From assembly GCA_903869675.1 (NCBI GenBank), contig CAIQAB010000011.1, positions 62,001 to 126,000 of the forward strand: DNA of 64,000 nucleotides. Reading direction: 5' to 3'. Numbering within the stretch: position 1 is the first letter of the stretch; every line of letters begins with the position of its first letter. The notes below the pieces were generated by a model. The model saw only the letters and a list, made by a program, of their open reading frames with translations. It was not told the DNA's origin and ran no database searches. Source of the DNA: an uncultured Verrucomicrobiota bacterium (GTDB lineage Bacteria > Verrucomicrobiota > Verrucomicrobiia > Opitutales > Opitutaceae). Of this stretch, positions 50,107 to 58,411 are shown piece by piece. A program made the translations under genes and the position numbers.

Positions 50107-51396
50107 ATGTCCGACCTCCACATCCAAGGCGGCAAGCCGCTCTCCGGCACCATCGTCCCCTCCGGCAATAAGAACTCGGTCCTGCCGATCTTCTGCGCCA
50201 CCTTGCTCACCGACGAACCGGTGACCCTGCGGAACGTTCCCGATATCACCGACCTGAACAAACTGGTCTCCTTCCTCTCCGCTCAAGGCTCGCACATCGA
50301 GTGGAACCGCGAGACCGGGGTCATGCACCTCGACCATTCCGCCTTCCGCAGCCAGTTGGCCAATGACGAACTGCCCTCGGACATGCGGTCAACCGTGCTG
50401 CTGTTCCCCGCCCTGCTCCACCGCCTCCGCCGCATCACCCTGCTCGCCAACGCGAAGGGCTGCTCCCTTGGCGTGCGCGAGATCGACCCGCACCTCGAAA
50501 TTCTCGCCGCCCTCGGCGCCACCGTCGGCTCCGGCGACCCGCTGGTGATTGCCCTGCCCTCCGGCTTCATCGGCGCCCGGCACTGGTGCGATTACATGTC
50601 GGTGACGGTCACCGAAAACTTCGCCATGGCCGCCGCACTGGCCACCGGCGAATCCACCCTCATCAACGCCGCCAGCGAGCCCCACGTGCAGGAACTTTGC
50701 GCCGCTCTCGTCGCCATGGGCGCACGGATCGAGGGCCTCGGCACCTCCCGCCTGCAGATCCGCGGCGTCGGCTCACTCCACGGCGCCGATATCACCATCG
50801 GCACCGATTACCATGAGATCGTGACCTTCCTCGCCCTCGGCGCCATCACCGGCGGCGAAGTGCGCGTCACCAAGGCCCTCCCGCACCACTTCGACCTCAT
50901 CGTGCGCGCCTTCGCGAAACTCGGCGTGACCGTAGAGCACGAGGGCGACGTCGCCTTCGTGCGCCGTGGCCAGCGTCTGCGCATCGAGGAGCCGTTTACC
51001 AGCAACCTGCTGCCCAAAATCGAAGCCGCACCCTGGCCTTATTTCTCGGTCGATCTGCTGCCTCTGATGATCGCCCTGAGCGTGCGCTGCGACGGCACCA
51101 TCCACTTCTGGAACAAAGTTTACGAGAACGGCTTCTCCTGGATCCCCGAACTGGCCAAGTTTGGCGCCCACGCCGTGGTGAGCGATCCGCACCGCCTGAT
51201 CATGTTTGGCAACCGCCCGCTCCGCCCCGCCGTCGTCGATTCGCCCTACATTATCCGCGCCGCCGTGGCCCTCGCCATGGTTGCCGCCGCCATCCCGGGC
51301 AAATCCGTCGTCCGCCACGCCGAGATCATCAAGCGGGCCCATCCCCGCTTCGTCGAAAACCTCCGCAGCCTCGGCGCGGACATGGAGTGGGAGTGA
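50107..51396 (+). CDS. murA: UDP-N-acetylglucosamine 1-carboxyvinyltransferase (diverged MurA)
   Basis: 429 residues, family size. It adds enolpyruvate from PEP to UDP-GlcNAc, the first committed step of peptidoglycan synthesis. Lys22 in SGNKNSVLPIF and Cys119 in NAKGCSLGVREID fit the PEP/substrate Lys and the fosfomycin-target Cys. Asp316 in YFSVDLLPLM probably replaces the usual catalytic Asp of TDMQAQ, though the motif differs. Other blocks (VVDSPYIIRAAVALAM for the usual DLRA region) also diverge. It may be a lineage-specific MurA or a paralogous EPT-family enzyme. Confidence 0.82.
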   Translation: MSDLHIQGGKPLSGTIVPSGNKNSVLPIFCATLLTDEPVTLRNVPDITDLNKLVSFLSAQGSHIEWNRETGVMHLDHSAFRSQLANDELPSDMRSTVLLFPALLHRLRRITLLANAKGCSLGVREIDPHLEILAALGATVGSGDPLVIALPSGFIGARHWCDYMSVTVTENFAMAAALATGESTLINAASEPHVQELCAALVAMGARIEGLGTSRLQIRGVGSLHGADITIGTDYHEIVTFLALGAITGGEVRVTKALPHHFDLIVRAFAKLGVTVEHEGDVAFVRRGQRLRIEEPFTSNLLPKIEAAPWPYFSVDLLPLMIALSVRCDGTIHFWNKVYENGFSWIPELAKFGAHAVVSDPHRLIMFGNRPLRPAVVDSPYIIRAAVALAMVAAAIPGKSVVRHAEIIKRAHPRFVENLRSLGADMEWE

Positions 51397-51417
51397 CCCG
51401 CCATCAGCCCGATCATT

Positions 51418-51446
51418 TCAACGACGAAGCTCACGAAGGCACGAAG
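51418..51446 (+). repeat. Left inverted arm flanking the GxxExxY gene
   Basis: Three CACGAAG-type units (GACGAAG, CACGAAG, CACGAAG) with 8-9 nt spacing run to the base before the ATG at 51447. The arm resembles the reverse complement of the right arm at 51825-51853 over about 27 nt, with a few mismatches and one extra base. Confidence 0.7.
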
Positions 51447-51818
51447 ATGGACTTCGATCCCATTTCCCAAAAAGTGCTGGGTTGCGCGATAGAGGTGCAT
51501 CGCACCCTTGGGCCGGGGCTGTTGGAAACGGTCTATGAAAAGGCATTGCCGCAGGAGTTGAGGGACGCCGGCTTGCAGTTTGCGGCGCAAGTCCAGTTGC
51601 CGGTCATCTACAAGGGCCGCGACCTGGGATGCGGCTTTCGGATCGATCTGTTGGTTGAAAACTCGGTGGTGGTGGAACTTAAGACGGCCGAGCAGCTCGC
51701 CCCTATCCACGAGGCCCAGCTCCTCACCTACCTGAAACTCTCCGGCCACCGCATCGGTCTGTTGATCAACTTCAACGTTCCACTGCTCAAACACGGTATC
51801 AAACGCCTGGCCCATTGA
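51447..51818 (+). CDS. GxxExxY protein (PDDEXK-like nuclease superfamily)
   Basis: 123 residues from ATG at 51447; a GTG at 51393 in the murA stop region is an alternative that would translate the repeat arm. The family motif GLLETVY is followed by a PDDEXK-type core: Asp in RIDLLVEN and E-x-K in VVELKT. ITS C-terminus (LTYLKLSGHRIGLLINFN) is also typical. Function is unknown for the family; the fold suggests nucleic-acid binding or cleavage. It lies between murA and ruvB, enclosed by inverted repeat arms on both sides, which makes it look like a mobile cassette. Confidence 0.88.
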   Translation: MDFDPISQKVLGCAIEVHRTLGPGLLETVYEKALPQELRDAGLQFAAQVQLPVIYKGRDLGCGFRIDLLVENSVVVELKTAEQLAPIHEAQLLTYLKLSGHRIGLLINFNVPLLKHGIKRLAH

Positions 51819-51824
51819 TCCAAA

Positions 51825-51853
51825 CCTTCGTGTCTTCGCGCCTTTGTGGTTAA
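51825..51853 (-). repeat. Right inverted arm flanking the GxxExxY gene
   Basis: CCTTCGTGTCTTCGCG and CCTTTGTGGTTAA form three units of the CTTCGTG/CTTTGTG type, starting seven bases after the gene's stop. The reverse complement aligns with the left arm at 51418-51446. Confidence 0.7.
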
Positions 51854-51865
51854 ATCTTCTGCCTC

Positions 51866-52933
51866 ATGCCCAAACCCTCCTCCTCCGCCGCCACTCCGCC
51901 TGCTGACGTAAAGGGTCTCGGCTACCTCGCCGCGCAGCTCGCCGCGCCCGTCTCCAGCGCCGAGGCCGCGCTGCGCCCCCTCTCCTTCGCCGACTTCGCC
52001 GGCCAGCCCAAGACCGTCGAACGACTCAAGATCATGGTCGGGGCCGCCCGCACCCGCGGCGAAGCCCTCAATCATATCCTGCTCAGCGGCCCGCCCGGCC
52101 TCGGCAAAACCACCCTCTCGCTCATCCTCGGCGCCGAGATGGGCCGCAACGTGCGCATCACCTCCGGCCCCGTGGTCGAGAAGGCCTCCGATCTCGCCGG
52201 CCTGCTCACCAGCCTGGAAGAGGGCGACCTGCTGTTCATCGACGAGATCCACCGCATCCCCAAAACCGTCGAGGAATACCTCTACAGCGCGATGGAGGAC
52301 TTCCGGCTTGATATCATGATCGACCAGGGGCCGAACGCCCGCTCCGTCCGCCTGTCGCTTCCTCGCTTCACCCTCGTCGGCGCCACCACCCGGGCCGGCA
52401 TGCTCACCGCCCCGCTCCGCTCGCGTTTCACCCTCCAGACCCGCCTCGATTACTACGACGCCGCCACCCTGACCGGCATTATCAAGCGCTCGTGCGGCCT
52501 GCTGCAGGTCCCGCTGGACGACGGCGGCGCCCGCGAGATCGCCACCCGTTCGCGCGGCACGCCCCGCATCGCGAATAATTTGATCAACTTCGCCCGCGAC
52601 TACGCCCAGCAACGCGGGGACGGCCGCATTACCCAGACCGCCGCCGCCGCCGCCCTCGAGTTGCTCGAGATCGACGCCAAGGGACTGGACGAGATGGATA
52701 AACGCATCCTGCGCGTCATGGCCGAGAACTACCGCGGCGGCCCCGTCGGTCTCGGCACCGTCGCCATGGCGGTGAGCGAGGACGCCGATACCCTCGAGGA
52801 GGTTCACGAACCTTTCCTGATCCAGGAAGGCTACCTGCAACGCACCCCCCAAGGCCGCATGCTCACCCCGAAGGGCTACCACGCCGTCGGCCTCAGCCCG
52901 GGGCCGGGCGACGTGCAGGCCAGCCTGCTTTAG
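51866..52933 (+). CDS. ruvB: Holliday junction branch migration helicase RuvB
   Basis: 355 residues. Walker [11 protein letters not shown], Walker [13 protein letters not shown], sensor [18 protein letters not shown] and the C-terminal winged helix ([15 protein letters not shown]) are present. [19 protein letters not shown] is the RuvB N-terminal mark. It drives branch migration with RuvA. Neither ruvA nor ruvC lies in the window. The gene starts just after the right repeat arm of the GxxExxY cassette, 12 bp away, so its promoter may lie within or upstream of the cassette. Confidence 0.96.
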   Translation: MPKPSSSAATPPADVKGLGYLAAQLAAPVSSAEAALRPLSFADFAGQPKTVERLKIMVGAARTRGEALNHILLSGPPGLGKTTLSLILGAEMGRNVRITSGPVVEKASDLAGLLTSLEEGDLLFIDEIHRIPKTVEEYLYSAMEDFRLDIMIDQGPNARSVRLSLPRFTLVGATTRAGMLTAPLRSRFTLQTRLDYYDAATLTGIIKRSCGLLQVPLDDGGAREIATRSRGTPRIANNLINFARDYAQQRGDGRITQTAAAAALELLEIDAKGLDEMDKRILRVMAENYRGGPVGLGTVAMAVSEDADTLEEVHEPFLIQEGYLQRTPQGRMLTPKGYHAVGLSPGPGDVQASLL

Positions 52934-52944
52934 ACTCGTCGGCC

Positions 52945-53421
52945 ATGCCCGACCCTGCCGAGTTTTACCAGGCCGTGATCGAGGATCACCGGCGCCGTCC
53001 GCGCCACCGCGGCCCCCTGCCCGTCGCCCATCGCGCCGCCCGCCGCGAAAACCCCGCCTGCGGCGACTTCTGCTCGATCCAGTTTCAACTCGACCCGCCC
53101 CTGCCGCCAGAGACCGTTGCCGCCCCGACCGCGCGCCTGCTCTCAGTCGGCTTTACCGGCGCGGGCTGCGCCCTTTCCCAAGCCTCCGGCTCCCTGCTCG
53201 CGGCCGCCTTGAACGGTCGCACCGTGGCCGAGGCCCGCACCCTGGCTGCTGCGGTCGAGACCCTGGTCCGCAACGGCCCCAGGGAAAATGCTCCGGACAA
53301 CCTCGGTGACCTCGCCGCCCTCGCCGCCGCCCACGCCTTTCCCGCCCGCCACGCCTGCGCCCTGCTGGCTTGGCAGGCCGCCCTCGGCGCTCTCGCCGCC
53401 CACTCCACCGCCGCCGGATAA
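52945..53421 (+). CDS. SufU/NifU-like Fe-S cluster assembly scaffold
   Basis: 158 residues. Three cysteines match the U-type scaffold: Cys in NPACGDF, Cys in GAGCALSQAS and Cys in RHACALLAW, with Asp after the first. In the SUF system such proteins accept sulfur from SufS or hold a nascent cluster. It lies 11 bp after ruvB, so it is co-transcribed. No other suf gene is here, which is unusual since sufU normally clusters with sufS. Confidence 0.8.
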   Translation: MPDPAEFYQAVIEDHRRRPRHRGPLPVAHRAARRENPACGDFCSIQFQLDPPLPPETVAAPTARLLSVGFTGAGCALSQASGSLLAAALNGRTVAEARTLAAAVETLVRNGPRENAPDNLGDLAALAAAHAFPARHACALLAWQAALGALAAHSTAAG

Positions 53422-53425
53422 AAAC

Positions 53426-54199
53426 TCAAGCCAGCTTGATTTCCGCCAGGACCGGCCGGTGATCCGATAGCCACGAACGCACCACCTCGCAACGCGTCAC
53501 GTTCAGGCCCGCCGGCACCAATACGAAATCCAAGGCCCGCGCCGGCAAAGGCGACGGAAAGGTGCGGCCATTTTCCGGGTGCAGCGCATACGCCGCGAAA
53601 TGTTCCAGCTCGGCCAGTAAACCCGCCGCGGCGTCACTCGCCTTGTCGGAGGTATTGAAATCTCCACACACAATCGGCGGCACCCCCCAGAATGGCGCCC
53701 GGGTGTTATGCCGCTTCTCCAGATAACGAAAAACCTCACCCACCTGCCGCAGCCGCGCCGCCCGCGAGCCATAGTGCAGATGCAGATTGACCAAAGGGAT
53801 GCGCAGCCCGCCCAAAACGGTTTCCACAAACAGAAAACCCTTCTCCCCCAACGTCCGCCGCCCAAAAGCCACCGCCTCGCCCTCCTCCAAGGCATGCCGG
53901 GAGAGAAAGGCGTTACCATAACACAGGTTAAACAAACCCGTGCGACGCGTCGTCACCCCGTGGAGCGCAAAAGGATAGCCGGAATGCTCACGGAGATACT
54001 CCAGATGGTCGAAATTTCCCGCCCAGCGCGAATCCTGGTCGATCTCCTGCAACGCCACCACATCGGCATCCAGCCGCACCAAGAGCGCTGCGATACGCCG
54101 CAAGTGGGCCTGCATGGAACGTTTGCTCTGCAAACCCTGGATAGGACGCAAGCCCCTGCCATGGGCGATGTTGTAAGTGACTAAACGGAGCCGTTTCAT
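53426..54199 (-). CDS. Endonuclease/exonuclease/phosphatase family protein
   Basis: 257 residues with no signal peptide. The EEP fold shows LVTYNIAHGRGL at the start, VVALQEIDQDS (metal-binding Glu), IPLVNLHLHYG, VCGDFNTSDKASD and the C-terminal SWLSDHRPVLAEI catalytic Asp-His. The family hydrolyses phosphodiester bonds in nucleic acids, phospholipids or inositol phosphates; substrate cannot be assigned. It is convergent with sufU, with stops 4 bp apart. Confidence 0.88.
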   Translation of the reverse strand: MKRLRLVTYNIAHGRGLRPIQGLQSKRSMQAHLRRIAALLVRLDADVVALQEIDQDSRWAGNFDHLEYLREHSGYPFALHGVTTRRTGLFNLCYGNAFLSRHALEEGEAVAFGRRTLGEKGFLFVETVLGGLRIPLVNLHLHYGSRAARLRQVGEVFRYLEKRHNTRAPFWGVPPIVCGDFNTSDKASDAAAGLLAELEHFAAYALHPENGRTFPSPLPARALDFVLVPAGLNVTRCEVVRSWLSDHRPVLAEIKLA

Positions 54200-54230
54200 G
54201 CGTCAGCGGGTCCCCGCCGAACTAAAAATA

Positions 54231-54308
54231 TGGGGCGGCCAACGGGATTCGAACCCGCGACCCCAAGAATCACAATCTTGTGCTCTAACCAACTGAGCTA
54301 TGGCCGCC
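54231..54308 (-). tRNA. tRNA-His (GTG)
   Basis: A cloverleaf reading leftward. The extra G at position -1 (54308) opposes C73. The acceptor GCGGCCA pairs with TGGCCGC. The anticodon stem CAAGA/TCTTG holds loop TTGTGAT with anticodon GTG. The T arm is GCGGG-TTCGAAT-CCCGT. The 3' CCA is encoded. Confidence 0.95.
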
Positions 54309-54429
54309 GTAAGGGGAGGGAAGAAAACGAAAGAGCGCCGCGCCCCTGTCAACCCTTCTTCTTGCGCATGCCCGCTGGGGAGGGCGAACTTGCCTGCGTC
54401 ACCGCCCCGCCCCGCTCCAGCCGATATCC

Positions 54430-55242
54430 ATGTTTCTCCTTAAAAAAATCCTCGGGCACCTGCTCATGCCCCTCCCCCTGGGCCTCGGCTTGGTTTCACT
54501 GGGCATCCTTCTGCTCTGGTCCCGCCGCCGGGTGCGCGGCTGGCTCGCCCTCATTCTCGGCTGGCTGATCCTACTGGCCGCCGCCAATCGTGGCGTCGCC
54601 ATCGCCCTGACCGCTTCACTGGAAACCACCTACCCTGCCGTGCCCGCGTTCGCCGAGCCCGCCGCACCCGGTGGTGAACTGCAGGCGGCATCTTTTGTCG
54701 CCGTGCTCGGCGGCGGCCACGGCGACGCCCCCGATCTATCCGCCGGCCAGCGCCTGAGCGGCTCCGCCCGCGCCCGGTTGATCGAGGGTGTGCGCCTCGC
54801 CCGCGCCCTGCCCGCCGCGTGGCTGGTCGTCTCCGGCCCGCGCAACGCCAGCGACGCCCCGACGCTGCCCACCCACGCCCGCGTGCTGGCCGACGCCGCC
54901 GTCGAGCTGGGTTTCCCTCGTGAACGCATCGTCGAGATCGACACCGCGCGCGATACCGCCGAGGAGACCCGGGCGCTCGCCTTGCTCGCCGGGTCCGAGC
55001 CGGTCGCGCTGGTCACGTCCGCCTGGCACCTGCCGCGCGCGATGAAACTCGCCACCTCCGCCGGCCTCAACGCCCTGCCATGCCCCGCCGACTACCTCGG
55101 CAGTCGTGACGCCGCCATACCCATTACCGCTTGGTTCACGTGGGACGCCGAGTCACTTTCCAACACCACCCGAGCCTGGCGTGAATACCTTGGCCAAGCC
55201 TGGGCCGCCCTGCGCAAGCAGAGGCCGGATACCATACCCTGA
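54430..55242 (+). CDS. YdcF/ElyC family envelope protein (DUF218)
   Basis: 270 residues. Two membrane segments lie at about 8-30 and 37-58, so the rest faces the periplasm. FVAVLGGGHGDAPDLS, SGSARARLIEGVRLAR, LVVSGPRNA, DTARDTAEETRAL and VALVTSAWHLPRAMKLA are typical of DUF218. In E. coli, ElyC affects peptidoglycan assembly or undecaprenyl phosphate recycling. The same role here is an inference. It starts 121 bp after tRNA-His on the other strand. Confidence 0.87.
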   Translation: MFLLKKILGHLLMPLPLGLGLVSLGILLLWSRRRVRGWLALILGWLILLAAANRGVAIALTASLETTYPAVPAFAEPAAPGGELQAASFVAVLGGGHGDAPDLSAGQRLSGSARARLIEGVRLARALPAAWLVVSGPRNASDAPTLPTHARVLADAAVELGFPRERIVEIDTARDTAEETRALALLAGSEPVALVTSAWHLPRAMKLATSAGLNALPCPADYLGSRDAAIPITAWFTWDAESLSNTTRAWREYLGQAWAALRKQRPDTIP

Positions 55243-55254
55243 CCGCCGGCGGAC

Positions 55255-56106
55255 TCAATGCACGCCGCCGCCCTTGCCATCGCCGCAGGGGCCACCGCCA
55301 GTGTCCACCGCAACAGTCGAGACCACCTCGCCGCGGGCGTTCAATACGGGATGATAAAACTTGGAAAGCGAGGTGGTGCTCTCGTTCACATAGTGGCCGA
55401 TAAAAGTGCGGCGCGAGGTATCCTTGGTGCGGTTCGGTCCCGAGCCGTGGATGAGCTGGCCACCGAAAAACATCGTGGACCCGCGTGGCACCGTCACCGC
55501 GATGGGCTTGGCGTCGCGAGGGAAGGGATTGATGTGTGAATCGCCGTAGTTGTTCCAATTCTCGCCCGGCACTTCCTTGGGGCAATGGATGGCATTGCGA
55601 TGCGAGCCGGGCACAACCCAGAGACAGCCGTTGTCAAGGGTAGCGGCATCGATCGCAGTCCAGGCCGCAATGCAGGTGGCGGGCGCCGCGAGCAGGTAGA
55701 AATTATCCTGATGCATGCCCTGGCCCTTGGCCCCCGGGGGTTTGAAATAATACATGGTCTGGGCGAGCAGCGCGGGCCGTCCCAGCAGGGCGGCGAGCAC
55801 CTCCAGGACGCGCGGATGAAGCGCCCAGTCCTTCGCCCGCTCGCTATGGCGATGCGGGTGCATGGCGCGCAGTTGTCGCTGGGCGGGGTCGATTTGTTCA
55901 AACTTTAAGCCGTCATCATACATCGCGATGCCGTTGTGTTTAAAACCCTCGAAAAAGGCCTCGATCGCTTCGATTTCCGCCGCATCGAAAAGGGCGGGCA
56001 CGACACACCAACCGTCGCGGTGGAATTGTTCGATCTGGTCCGCACTGATCAAAGCGGGGGCTGGGGCGGCGGCGGTCTGGCTGAAAGTGTCGAGCGTGAT
56101 GGACAT
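55255..56106 (-). CDS. Phytanoyl-CoA dioxygenase (PhyH) family protein
   Basis: 283 residues from ATG at 56106 (MSITLDTFSQT). The non-haem iron site is visible: HQDNFYLL gives the HxD pair, and HGSGPNRT the distal His with the 2-oxoglutarate-binding Arg nearby (SRRTFIGHY). FHRDGWCVVPALFD at the N-terminus is typical. Such enzymes hydroxylate a small substrate with oxygen and 2-oxoglutarate. The substrate is unknown. It is divergently paired with an AraC regulator, with 66 bp between starts. Confidence 0.9.
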   Translation of the reverse strand: MSITLDTFSQTAAAPAPALISADQIEQFHRDGWCVVPALFDAAEIEAIEAFFEGFKHNGIAMYDDGLKFEQIDPAQRQLRAMHPHRHSERAKDWALHPRVLEVLAALLGRPALLAQTMYYFKPPGAKGQGMHQDNFYLLAAPATCIAAWTAIDAATLDNGCLWVVPGSHRNAIHCPKEVPGENWNNYGDSHINPFPRDAKPIAVTVPRGSTMFFGGQLIHGSGPNRTKDTSRRTFIGHYVNESTTSLSKFYHPVLNARGEVVSTVAVDTGGGPCGDGKGGGVH

Positions 56107-56172
56107 GATGGGGATAGAGGAAAAAGGCAGAGGCGAACGTGACCACTTTACCAACTCCCCTGCTCAAAGGGA

Positions 56173-57030
56173 ATGGACGCGGCGCGCAAAAACATGGATT
56201 ATCCCGCTGTCTTGAACCCTAATCGCCCCATCACTCCAGGTGTCGCCACGGAAACCATTCTCTGTGGAGAGTTTCGCGAGGGCCGCGGTTACACCAACTG
56301 GCGGCCACGCGGCACGGGGGACTGTTTGCTCATTCTGACACTGGGCGGTGCGGGCCGGTTGCGGGTGGCCGGGCGGGATCATGATCTGGGCCCGGGGGAC
56401 GCAGTGCTCTACGCTCCGGGAGCGGCGCAGGACTACGCCACCGAGGGTGGGGCCGGGCGCTGGCACTTGCGGTGGGCGCATTTCCAACCGCGCGCCCACT
56501 GGCGCCCGTGGCTACTCTGGCCCGAACTTGGCCCCGGAGTGGGCCGTCTGCGCCTCCACGGTCGGGCAGAGGTCGCCGCCGCCGCCGCGCTCGGGCGCAT
56601 GCTCACCGCCAGCCGGCTGGGCGGCCCCGGCCACGAGGACCTCGCCCTGAACGCCCTGGAGGAGGCCCTGCTATGGATTTTCCGCCTGAACTCGGACGAG
56701 AGCCCCGGCGGCGGTGATCCCCGGGTGCAACGCGCCGTGCAGAGACTAGCCACGCGCTTCGACGAGCCGTTCAAGCTCGACGCCCTCGCGGCGCACTGCG
56801 GGCTCTCGCCGTCGCGCCTGAGCCACCTTTTCCGCACGCAACTCGGCACCACCCCGCAACGCCTCGGCGAGAAACTGCGTCTGGATTCCGCGCGACAGCT
56901 TTTGCGGCGGACGAATCTATCCGTCGGAGAGATCGCGCGGGAGGTCGGTTTTGCCGATCCGCTGTATTTTTCCCGCCGCTTTCAACGTGCCTTCGGTCAC
57001 CCGCCTTCGGCGCTACGCTCGGCGGATTGA
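56173..57030 (+). CDS. AraC family transcriptional regulator
   Basis: 285 residues. The N-terminal cupin-like sensing domain (LTLGGAGRLRVAGRDHDLGPGDAVLYAPG) is followed by the AraC DNA-binding domain from about residue 185: the first HTH KLDALAAHCGLSPSRLSHLF, and the second LSVGEIAREVGFADPLYFSR with FQRAFGHPPSAL. It most likely controls the divergent PhyH gene, whose promoter shares the 66-bp gap. A carbohydrate or similar ligand is typical of this cupin type, but unproven here. Confidence 0.93.
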   Translation: MDAARKNMDYPAVLNPNRPITPGVATETILCGEFREGRGYTNWRPRGTGDCLLILTLGGAGRLRVAGRDHDLGPGDAVLYAPGAAQDYATEGGAGRWHLRWAHFQPRAHWRPWLLWPELGPGVGRLRLHGRAEVAAAAALGRMLTASRLGGPGHEDLALNALEEALLWIFRLNSDESPGGGDPRVQRAVQRLATRFDEPFKLDALAAHCGLSPSRLSHLFRTQLGTTPQRLGEKLRLDSARQLLRRTNLSVGEIAREVGFADPLYFSRRFQRAFGHPPSALRSAD

Positions 57031-58326
57031 CTGGCCAAAGGCCGCCGCCGCCCGGCAAAAGCGCGCCGCCGCCTCGACCAACCCAACAGGCGAGAGCACC
57101 CCGAAACTGAGCCGCACCGTATGGCGCGGAGGCGCATCACCGTGGCAAAGCGCCCCCGGCACATAGAGCACCCCCTCCCGCAGACAGGCCCGGCAAAAGT
57201 CACTGTCACCGGCCGTATCGAGCCCGGCCGGCCCCTCCAGCCAGAGATACAATCCGCCCTCCGGGACCGCCCAACGCCAGCCCAGCCCGGCCAAACCTCC
57301 CGCCACCAAGGCCGCGTGCAGCGCGTTGCGCTTCTCCCGATAAACCCGCCGCAACACCGCCAGCTGGTCATCGTAGACTCCGCTGGCGATCGCATCCTCG
57401 AGCAGCGCCTGCACGAAGTTGCCCGAACCAAAGTCCTGATGCCCCTTCACGTGCAGCATCGCATCGCGCCACGCCTGGTGATCGCACACGCCGAAGCCGA
57501 CCTTCAGACCGGTGGCAAAGGGCTTGGTAAGCGTGCCGCAATAAAGCCGGGGGAATCCATCCCACGCCGTATCGGACAACACCCCCGCCCGGGTTGAAGC
57601 AGAGCCCAACTCGTATCCCATTTCCCGATACGCAGCGTCCTCGATGACCGGCACCACGCAATCCTCCGCCCTCAGCGCCGCGGCCAGCGCCCGACCCTCC
57701 TCCACCCGGACGGTGCGCCCGCTGGGGTTGGAAAACCAGCCGATGAAATAAACCGCCTTCAAGCGGGCGCGGGAGCCATCGGCGCGCATACCCGCCAAGA
57801 GGTTGCGCAAAGCCTGCGGATCGAGCTTTCCGGCCGCATCCACCGGCAACGAACGCGCCTCCACCCCGAGCCCGGCCAGCAGGTCGAGAAAAACGAAATA
57901 GGTCGGCCGGTCCACGAGGATGATGTCTCCCGGATCGCAGAGGGTCTGGACCGCAAGGTAGAGCGCCTGCTGGGAGCCATTGGTGACGAAGACCCGCTCC
58001 GTCCAACGTGCGAGCGCAGCCGGGTCTTCCGCCTCTACCGCCCGGCCATCCTGCCGGAGCATGCGCCCGGCGAGCCCCGCCCGCAATCCCGACCGTCCCG
58101 CATTCGTGCCATATTGCAAGTAGCCCCGGTCCGGCGCCTGAACGATGACTCGCCGCAAGGCCTCGGAAAGCGCCGTGACCGGAAGGGAGGCGTTGTCCGT
58201 GAAGCCCGCCGCGAGCGAGAGCAGCCCCGGGGTCTCCAACGCGGCCCGCATCAAGGCCGTGATCGAGGGCGCGGTGGCACGACGCCCAAGAAGCGACAAG
58301 GTCAAGGCAGGCGCGCTGGTTTGCAT
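57013..58326 (-). CDS. PLP-dependent aminotransferase, class I/II (2-aminoadipate-type)
   Basis: 437 residues. ITALMRAALETPGLLSLAAG, VTNGSQQALYLAVQ, DRPTYFVFLDL, YFIGWFSNPSGRT and the PLP lysine in GTLTKPFATGLKVGF place it with the MocR/LysN-type aminotransferases. Unlike MocR it lacks a GntR DNA-binding domain. It is cytoplasmic. The 3' end overlaps the AraC gene by 18 bp on the opposite strand. It lies 85 bp downstream of the deaminase-family gene. Substrate unknown. Confidence 0.88.
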   Translation of the reverse strand: MQTSAPALTLSLLGRRATAPSITALMRAALETPGLLSLAAGFTDNASLPVTALSEALRRVIVQAPDRGYLQYGTNAGRSGLRAGLAGRMLRQDGRAVEAEDPAALARWTERVFVTNGSQQALYLAVQTLCDPGDIILVDRPTYFVFLDLLAGLGVEARSLPVDAAGKLDPQALRNLLAGMRADGSRARLKAVYFIGWFSNPSGRTVRVEEGRALAAALRAEDCVVPVIEDAAYREMGYELGSASTRAGVLSDTAWDGFPRLYCGTLTKPFATGLKVGFGVCDHQAWRDAMLHVKGHQDFGSGNFVQALLEDAIASGVYDDQLAVLRRVYREKRNALHAALVAGGLAGLGWRWAVPEGGLYLWLEGPAGLDTAGDSDFCRACLREGVLYVPGALCHGDAPPRHTVRLSFGVLSPVGLVEAAARFCRAAAAFGQSIRRA

Positions 58327-58411
58327 GCCGCATCGGACCAGAGCCCACCCCGCCGGGACAAGCCCGCTCTCCGCCGCGCGCGGTGCACGGCCGCCAGACC
58401 CTGACCCACGT

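Noticed and set aside
54231-54430. Integration site at tRNA-His
   Set aside because: No integrase, direct repeat of the tRNA 3' end or foreign-looking genes follow it.
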